A stretch of DNA of 64,000 bases, taken from assembly GCA_950097015.1 (NCBI GenBank), contig CATNEN010000038.1, positions 12,642,001 through 12,706,000 on the forward strand. Reading direction: 5' to 3'. A model generated the notes under the pieces. That model saw only the letters and a list, made by a program, of their open reading frames with translations, was not told the origin of the DNA and made no database searches. The DNA is from Macrostomum hystrix (taxonomy: Eukaryota > Platyhelminthes > Macrostomidae). Made by a program: the position numbers and the translations under genes. Of the stretch, positions 57,201 through 64,000 are shown one piece after another; the stretch's first letter is position 1, and each line of letters starts with the position of its first letter.

Positions 57201-58170
57201 GCTCGAGGCCGTGGGCAAGCTCTCGATAATCAAGCTGATTGTTGTTGTCCTGATCCAAGGTGATGATCATGTCCTCCAACAGTGGCTCCGGCAGTGGTAC
57301 TCTATTCTGGCGCATAGCTTTACGAAACTCGTCCCGAGTCAACAGCCAGTCCTTGTCCTTGTCGATGCTGGTGAACAGGTCACAGAGGCGAAGCTTCCTT
57401 TTGCGCAGCTCGCTGTCAATGATGAACAGAGCCAATGGCGACGGCCTCTTCACTGACACCTTGGATTGTGGTCGTGTTTGAGTTTCGGTCACCTCCTCCA
57501 CAACGCGCTCAACTTCCTTCGGTCGGCGACTGTCTACGATTCGATTCAGTGCAGCCTTCTCTATGCTGGACATCTGGCCGCCCTTGCCTCTAAGGTAGCG
57601 CTCGACGTCTCCCATACGTTCTAGGTCCTGATGCTGGGACTGGCGCTTCTTTAGCCACTGTTGATAACGAGACAATTCCTTTGACGCAGGATCCTCTACA
57701 GTCGTAGCTTCAGACTCCTCTTCAACACTTTTCGATTGATCATAGATTCTCGGCAGACACGAAGCCGACGAAAACGATTCGATTCCGCGAAGTTCCGACA
57801 GCGGCTGTGCAATAAAGATGCGTCTTCTTCCATTATCTTTTGCGAGTCGTTCACGAACAAATCTCTGGTTGCCGAATGCCTTCAAGGCAGTTTTGTACAA
57901 CTTGGCATCTAGGAGATCACGACTTTTGAATTTCTTTAGCTGATCTTCAAACTCTAGATGTCCAAAATAGTTCGGATCGTATAACAACTCAAATGCATCA
58001 GTAAGACCTGAAAGAACATCATCATTTACTCCAGAATCATGAATTTTAGGTGGCTTTGGTGGTGGTTTCTCTTCTACTTCTACTGCTTCTGAGATATAAC
58101 GTCGCTTTAGCACCACTTTTGCCTGCTTTTTCGTTTCCTTTTGTGGCAAATATGAATTGATTGCAGGCAT
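54276..58170 (-). CDS. EFCAB12-like EF-hand protein
   Basis: Four exons on the minus strand join at phase 0: 58170-56947, 56080-55745, 55420-55013 and 54554-54276, giving 748 residues from ATG CCT GCA ATC. The EF-hand pair is in exon 1 at about residues 270-340: LCDLFTSIDKDKDWLLTRDE and MIITLDQDNNNQLDYRELAH. Exon 2 (ERYSVNNAEASAEL to KKQIGDQ) is helical and charged. Exon 3 starts with a Gly/Ala-rich run and ends VDCWLTFEEFQRMTAKLDY. Exon 4 has RKDAFWPGRLEGRVRRYLDA, which strongly recalls the C-terminal FWPG motif of vertebrate EFCAB12. The human protein is shorter (about 570). The family is poorly studied and probably ciliary or testis-linked. Introns 2 and 3 carry donor-adjacent arrays. Confidence 0.8.
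54600..55016 (-). repeat. 20-bp minisatellite of repeated 5' splice sites (EFCAB12-like intron 3)
   Basis: On the gene strand the unit is GACAGGTGAGAACTCAGTAG. Its first copy is the real exon 3 border GGACAG/GTGAGA at 55013/55012. About 20 more copies fill almost the whole 458-bp intron, leaving about 45 bp up to the acceptor at 54555. A few copies read GCACAG/GTGAGA and one ACATGTGAGA. Each unit has an in-frame TAG in the exon frame. Confidence 0.96.
55565..55744 (-). repeat. Short degenerate array at the donor of EFCAB12-like intron 2
   Basis: Seven or so units of about 18-20 bp related to GAAGGCGTCGAATGGGATTG run from the donor (CAG/GTGGGA, 55745/55744) into the intron. Divergence rises with distance from the donor. 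Confidence 0.65.
56081..56946. other. EFCAB12-like intron 1
   Basis: AT-rich intron of 866 bp (donor GTATGT at 56946, acceptor ATCAG at 56081). No array, RNA or transposon was recognised in it. Confidence 0.7.
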
Positions 58171-59202
58171 TTTATCCAAATAGTCGATAGTCAAACGTTA
58201 TTATGAATTTCTTGTAAAACATTGCAAATGATTTAACTTAAATGTACGCTGCTTGGCTTCTATAGATATAAAAAGTATAACAAAATGATTTTGTTTCGCA
58301 TCTTTAGGAAGGCAAATTTTAAGCTTTTTCCGATATAAAAATGAAAATATACCGCTTTTTATTTCTTTCAGACTGTTTTAGATTGAAAAAATGCAATAAA
58401 GGTGGTGACGTTACGTGTAATTTATTAGGCTGAATTTTTTCCGAAAAAAAACTTATTCTTGATATATTTTCAGGCCAAATAACTAAAAAACAGTCGACAA
58501 ATGTAATAAAAATATATAAATTATTACAAAAAGAGTGAAAACTTTGAAGTGAAGACTAGAGTGAAACACAATGGAACAAAATTAAATTAATCTAAATGCT
58601 TGATCTAAAGATACAAACAAGTATAAATGTCAGCATATTTAGAATAAATATATAAATTTTATGTGAAATAAGTAAAAAATGTTGCATGTAATATATTTAA
58701 TTAATGCACGTCTTATAGAGTCGGAATTAAAAGATAATGAGAAATGAATGACTTGTGACTTTGTCAATAACGTTAAAACATAATTTATAGACAGCTTCGT
58801 GATTAGAAAATTTGTCTCAAATCGTGCGAATAGTTTTTTCAAGTGTGAATAGTTAGGCCATTATCTTTATTTAAATTTGAAACTGAACTATATTCTGTTT
58901 TCAACGAGTATTCAGTTCAAACAGTTTCCGCATTCCCGATTCCAAAAACGTTACATTTGCAGCCGATAATTAGCAAGCCGCTAAAAAGCATAAAAATTCT
59001 CTGTCTGAAACGATCCCTCGAGAATCGCGCACTTAAATTATTCTGCGACTGGCCACTGACTGTAAAAAACGGATCATTAGATCCCATAGGATATAAATCA
59101 TCGCCTAATGCTTGATCTAAAATATTTTTTCTGGGCTTCGGCTATTTAATCCTGTCGTCTAGCTGACCGCAGACCATAGAATAGCGTTTTACTTGCCTTA
59201 AA
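58171..59202. promoter_or_regulatory. Divergent upstream region (EFCAB12-like and receptor genes)
   Basis: About 1 kb of AT-rich DNA separates two start codons that point away from each other. Promoters of both genes should lie here, but no TATA box, initiator or binding site could be assigned with confidence. Confidence 0.4.
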
Positions 59203-61793
59203 ATGAATGCCAATGTTTTATACCATAGCTACGGCTGCTCCATTAGTCGCTGCCTAATCACTCAACTGATATCTGTCACTGTCTTGACTCTGCTCCACCT
59301 GACGCCGTCCCCGCCAGCTGCTCATCGGCTTCTGCTGATGAGCGAGGAGTCAAACTCACTGATAAAACAGCCGACGTGCTACCCGGATGGGCCGGCTTGC
59401 CGTGCTCTCGGCGACTGCTGCGGCCTGATGACCGAGGCGCCCTTCAGAAGACCAGCTGCCGCCTGCGTGCCTGCTGACGCCTGCTCCGACTGCGAAGCCC
59501 GCCTACAGCAAGAATTCGTCACCGGGCGGCACGTCTTCGCGATCAAAGGCTGTCTTGATGGCCTGCCCGACGGCCATCCGTCGGCGATCAGCTGCCTTGG
59601 ATCGCAACGCCTGACGGAACATCCGCGCAACCAGCTGGAGCTGCCCGCCTGGTCGTCGAGCTCCGGCCTGCTGTACCTGAGCGGCCACTGTGCTCTCTGC
59701 AACGGCGAGTCGCAGGCGTTGCTGAAATATGCCCAGCTGGCCGAGCGGTGCGTCTGGTCCAGTCCGAGGCTTGCCTTTCATGAAGAGATTCCACTGGTTG
59801 GCGGAAATGAAACTTCGGATGTCAAGCCGGCCCCGCAGCCACGCCATGGCACCGTCTGCACACGCTACCTGACCGTGAACGCCAGCTGGGTGCACGAATG
59901 CCACCCGAACCTTGTCAGCGACTGTCTCGGTCCCGGCTCGTCAGCTCCCGTCTTGAAGTCGGCCTGTAGAAACTCGCCAACGAGTTACGACTTCTGCCAG
60001 GGTGTCTGGTATCGCAACATCTTCTGTAGGCTGTGCGGCCAGCCGGACAACTCACCAGTGCGCCCTTGCATGCACTTGCTAGAGAGCATCACCGACCAAA
60101 TGATGATGACATTTGTCAGCTTTCGTCATCTGACAGTCAAAGTTAGCGAGGCGGAGTCTCCGCTGCTGCGAATTGTTAGATGCAAATGGGGGGCGCTGTC
60201 AGAAACCGCTGACAGTTGTCACTTTCAGATCGGTTGGGCTGGTGAAATCTTGGGTCGAGAAGTCTTGGGATCGAGAAGATTAGGGATCGAGAAGATTTGG
60301 GATAGAATCTGCCTTTGAATCGCGATGAGTGACGGTTCGCCAAGAATAGCAAAAAACTAACAAATCGCTACATTTTCATTTCCAGACGATCACAAACAAT
60401 TCCCTGACGCCCTTCAACAGTAGCAGTGACGGTCAAAACCAGCAGCCGCTTCGATGGTGGCAGCAGACGGCGCTCTACCCGATGCACGCCCTGTCCGTCT
60501 CCTGCCTGTTGGCATTCCTGGTGCTGCATTGCGCCTCGCCCAGGCTGCAGAACCGGCCTGGCTGCCTCCTGGCCTGGCATGCGGCCTGCGTGGCCGCCGC
60601 CCAGACTCTGGTGAGTCGACGAGGTTGCTCATTTTCGCACCTTGATACGATGATCGACAGATTAGCCATGTGTTTTAGGGTTTAGCGCATGGAATACTGA
60701 ACAGAGGAGAGGCTCAAACTTCCACTTCAAAAACTGTGGAACAAGTGCCTAGGTATATATACTAGTCACGTGACACTTACTGCAGTGGACTCTTCTTCTT
60801 ATGCCGGCGGTTCTTTCCCTTATTAATCGACCGTATCTCTTGTCTCATAAGCCTTCTTAGCAGTTTTAAGTAAATATAACTGTCAAGAACCGGTTTTGCA
60901 ATTGTCACATCATTTCTTAAAATAGCATATGAGTCATGATGACTAATTTCTAAAAATAGATAAACTGTTTAGAACTTAGATTTTCCTGTACTGTTACTCT
61001 AGGTAGCATAGCACGTATTTGGGCATACTGTATGATTTTACTACTGTCCACATGATCCACAATGCTGAAGGCTCTGACGGCAGTGTTTTTCGACTCAAGC
61101 TCAACCAGTCTGTCCAGCTGGGCCTGTCCGGCTCTACCGCTGGCTTTCTATTTCTGCCTGTCCGGCGCATTCGCCTGGGCTTCGGCCTTCGGCATCGACC
61201 TGCTGCGCAGCGTCTCCCAGATAGCCCCGACCAGACTGACTGGCGGACTGTCCAGAGCCGCTCACGCTCGACTTTGCGCCACCGTCTGGGCTTTCCCAAC
61301 CGTGGCAACATCCGGCCTGGCAATCGGGCACGTCGCTGCGGACGGCGGCCTATTCGAGATTCTCGACGGCGTTGGACGCTGCGAATTTCGGCCAACCGGA
61401 CGCTGGGCGATGCTCGGCCTCTGCCTGACGCCGCTAAGTCTCACTCTGACGCTCAACCTCGCAGTGTTGGTCGGGCTGACCGTCAGCCTTCGACGACGCG
61501 CCGCCGAAGCCGCCGATGCCGCTGCAGTCCGACACAATGGCGCCGTCGTCGGCCTGTCGAAAACTACCGCCAAAGTATCGGTGGCTCTCGGCTTCACCTG
61601 GCTGCCGCACGTGTGTCTGAGCAACGCCACCGACAATGCGGACGTCCTGTTCGTCGGCCAGCTACTCGCCGCCTCGCATGGCCTTCTGCTGACGCTGGCG
61701 TTCGGTGTTAGTCGGCGAATTCGCGCCGAAGTCAGCCGGGTCACGGGCAGCCTGGCCAGGGGAGTGCGGAGGACGCAGACGAGCTCTGTGTGA
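59203..61793 (+). CDS. Methuselah-like (secretin-family, 7TM_2) G-protein-coupled receptor
   Basis: Three exons: 59203-60174 (3' border tentative, GTTAGA donor), 60386-60610 and 61071-61793, all phase 0, giving about 639 residues. A hydrophobic leader (ITQLISVTVLTLLHLTPSPP, residues about 21-40) precedes a cysteine-rich ectodomain with YLSGHCALCNGE and GVWYRNIFCRLCG, a paired motif typical of Methuselah-like ectodomains. Seven hydrophobic segments follow: HALSVSCLLAFLVL; LAWHAACVAAAQTL; PLAFYFCLSGAFAWASAFGI with the conserved Cys just before it; ATVWAFPTVATSGLAIG; LGLCLTPLSLTLTLNLAVLV; VSVALGFTWLPHVC; and VGQLLAASHGLLLTLAFGV. It should signal through G proteins at the plasma membrane; ligand unknown. 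The exon 3 acceptor (GAAG/GCT) has a weak pyrimidine tract. A 23-bp array begins right at the stop codon. Confidence 0.85.
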
Positions 61794-61805
61794 CTGGGGA
61801 GTATT

Positions 61806-64000
61806 GTCGATTGACTAGCGGTGTGACAAGCGAGTGACTGGCAGTGTGACAAGCGAGTGACTGACAGTGGGACAAGTGAGTGACTGGCAGTGTGACAAGT
61901 GAGTGACTGACAGTGGGACAAGTGAGTGACTAGTAGTGTGACAAGCGAGTGACTGACAGTGGGACAAGTGAGTGACTGGCAGTGTGACAAGTGAGTGACT
62001 GACAGTGGGACAAGTGAGTGACTAGCAGTGTGACAAGCGAGTGACTGGCAGTGTGACAAGCGAGTGACTGGCAGTGTGACAAGCGAGTGACTGACAGTGG
62101 GATAAGTGAGTGACTGGCAGTGTGACAAGCGAGTGACTGACAGTGGGACAAGTGAGTGACTAGCAGTGTGACAAGTGAGTGACTGACAGTGGGACAAGTG
62201 AGTGACTAGCAGTGTGACAAGCGAGTGACTGGCAGTGTGACAAGCGAGTGACTGGCAGTGTGACAAGCGAGTGACTAGCAGTGTGACAAGCGAGTGACTG
62301 ACAGTGGGACAAGTGAGTGACTGGCAGTGTGACAAGTGAGTGACTGACAGTGGGACAAGTGAGTGACTAGCAGTGTGACAAGCGAGTGACTGGCAGTGTG
62401 ACAAGCGAGTGACTGACAGTGTGACAAGTGAGTGACTGACAGTGGGACAAGTGAGTGACTAGCAGTGTGACAAGCGAGTGACTAACAGTGTGACAAGCGA
62501 GTGACTGACAGTGGGACAAGTGAGTGACTAGCAGTGTGACAAGCGAGTGACTGACAGTGGGACAAGTGAGTGACTAGCAGTGTGACAAGCGAGTGACTGG
62601 CAGTGTGACAAGTGAGTGACTGACAGTGGGACAAGTGAGTGACTAGCAGTGTGACAAGTGAGTGACTGACAGTGGGACAAGTGAGTGACTAGCAGTGTGA
62701 CAAGCGAGTGACTGACAGTGTGACAAGTGAGTGACTGACAGTGGGACAAGTGAGTGACTGGCAGTGTGACAAGTGAGTGACTGACAGTGGGACAAGTGAG
62801 TGACTAGCAGTGTGACAAGCGAGTGACTGACAGTGTGACAAGTGAGTGACTGACAGTGGGACAAGTGAGTGACTGGCAGTGTGACAAGTGAGTGACTGAC
62901 AGTGGGACAAGTGAGTGACTGGCAGTGTGACAAGCGAGTGACTAACAGTGTGACAAGCGAGTGACTGACAGTGGGACAAGTGAGTGACTGACAGTGGGAC
63001 AAGTGAGTGACTGACAGTGGGACAAGCGAGTGACTGACAGTGGGACAAGTGAGTGACTGGCAGTGTGACAAGTGAGTGACTGACAGTGGGACAAGTGAGT
63101 GACTAGCAGTGTGACAAGCGAGTGACTGGCAGTGTGACAAGTGAGTGACTGACAGTGGGACAAGTGAGTGACTAGCAGTGTGACAAGCGAGTGACTGGCA
63201 GTGTGACAAGCGAGTGACTGACAGTGGGACAAGTGAGTGACTGGCAGTGTGACAAGTGAGTGACTGACAGTGGGACAAGTGAGTGACTGGCAGTGTGACA
63301 AGCGAGTGACTGGCAGTGTGACAAGCGAGTGACTGACAGTGGGACAAGTGAGTGACTGGCAGTGTGACAAGTGAGTGACTGACAGTGGGACAAGTGAGTG
63401 ACTGGCAGTGTGACAAGCGAGTGACTGGCAGTGTGACAAGCGAGTGACTGGCAGTGTGACAAGTGAGTGACTGACAGTGGGACAAGTGAGTGACTAGTAG
63501 TGTGACAAGCGAGTGACTGACAGTGGGACAAGTGAGTGACTGGCAGTGTGACAAGTGAGTGACTGACAGTGGGACAAGTGAGTGACTGGCAGTGTGACAA
63601 GTGAGTGACTGACAGTGGGACAAGTGAGTGACTGGCAGTGTGACAAGCGAGTGACTAACAGTGTGACAAGCGAGTGACTGACAGTGGGACAAGTGAGTGA
63701 CTGACAGTGGGACAAGTGAGTGACTGACAGTGGGACAAGCGAGTGACTGACAGTGGGACAAGTGAGTGACTGGCAGTGTGACAAGTGAGTGACTGACAGT
63801 GGGACAAGTGAGTGACTAGCAGTGTGACAAGCGAGTGACTGGCAGTGTGACAAGTGAGTGACTGACAGTGGGACAAGTGAGTGACTAGCAGTGTGACAAG
63901 CGAGTGACTGGCAGTGTGACAAGCGAGTGACTGACAGTGGGACAAGTGAGTGACTGGCAGTGTGACAAGTGAGTGACTGACAGTGGGACAAGTGAGTGAC
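61806..64000. repeat. 23-bp minisatellite downstream of the receptor, open at the window edge
   Basis: About 95 copies of a unit with the core GTGACTGGCAGTGTGACAAG in this window, continuing beyond 64000. Variants (GGCAGTGTGACAAGCG, GACAGTGGGACAAGTG, AGCAGTGTG) alternate in long repeated orders, suggesting higher-order units. Since 3 x 23 bp is a whole number of codons, frames of 23-residue repeats stay open on the minus strand; these are not genes. Confidence 0.96.

Noticed and set aside
61262-63991. Several long minus-strand frames with 23-residue repeats
   Set aside because: Produced by the 23-bp array: three units equal 23 codons. They overlap each other in different frames and run antisense to the receptor's last exon.

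Overview
This is nuclear DNA of an invertebrate animal. The genes are split by GT-AG introns with correct phases. Exons are GC-rich (CTG, GCC, CAG preferred) inside AT-rich intergenic DNA. Transposons include hAT, Helitron, P-like, Ty3/Gypsy and tRNA-derived SINE copies. A spiralian, possibly a flatworm, would fit, but nothing here proves the phylum.

Layout. 1-17 kb is gene-poor and transposon-rich: a complete 4.8-kb hAT element with perfect 8-bp target duplication but a broken transposase (2132-6941), a Ty3/Gypsy relic (about 8850-9885, minus), a SINE (10241-10544), a 241-bp non-autonomous hAT (10784-11024), a collapsed Helitron (helicase end at 11177-11863) and a duplicated degenerate satellite (14-16.7 kb). 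From 18.8 kb the genes are: an SPSB/gustavus-type SPRY-SOCS-box protein (18817-24108, +); an NR2E/tailless-like nuclear receptor (26409-35684, -, 5' end not found) whose introns hold a P-like transposase relic and an intact one-exon EF-hand gene on the other strand; a phospholipid scramblase (39478-41277, +); a protein with two GAPR-1-like CAP domains (43447-49185, -); an intronless unknown protein with a possible KH-like end (52723-53784, -); an EFCAB12-like EF-hand protein (54276-58170, -); and a Methuselah-like seven-helix receptor (59203-61793, +). The genes do not form a pathway. They are ordinary animal genes for ubiquitin ligation, transcription, lipid scrambling and receptor signalling.

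The striking property is minisatellite load: by my tally about a quarter of the window is tandem array, with monomers of 13-39 bp. Several arrays begin at a gene boundary. In scramblase intron 2 and in EFCAB12-like intron 3 the repeated unit contains the 5' splice site itself, so the intron carries about 10 and about 21 copies of its own donor. In three more introns an array starts within a few tens of bases of the donor, and the last array seems to start over the stop codon of the receptor gene. This suggests local tandem duplication seeded at exon-intron borders, and is the observation most worth following up.

Exon borders were set by hand from splice sites, reading phase and protein resemblance remembered from the families. 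No alignment was run.
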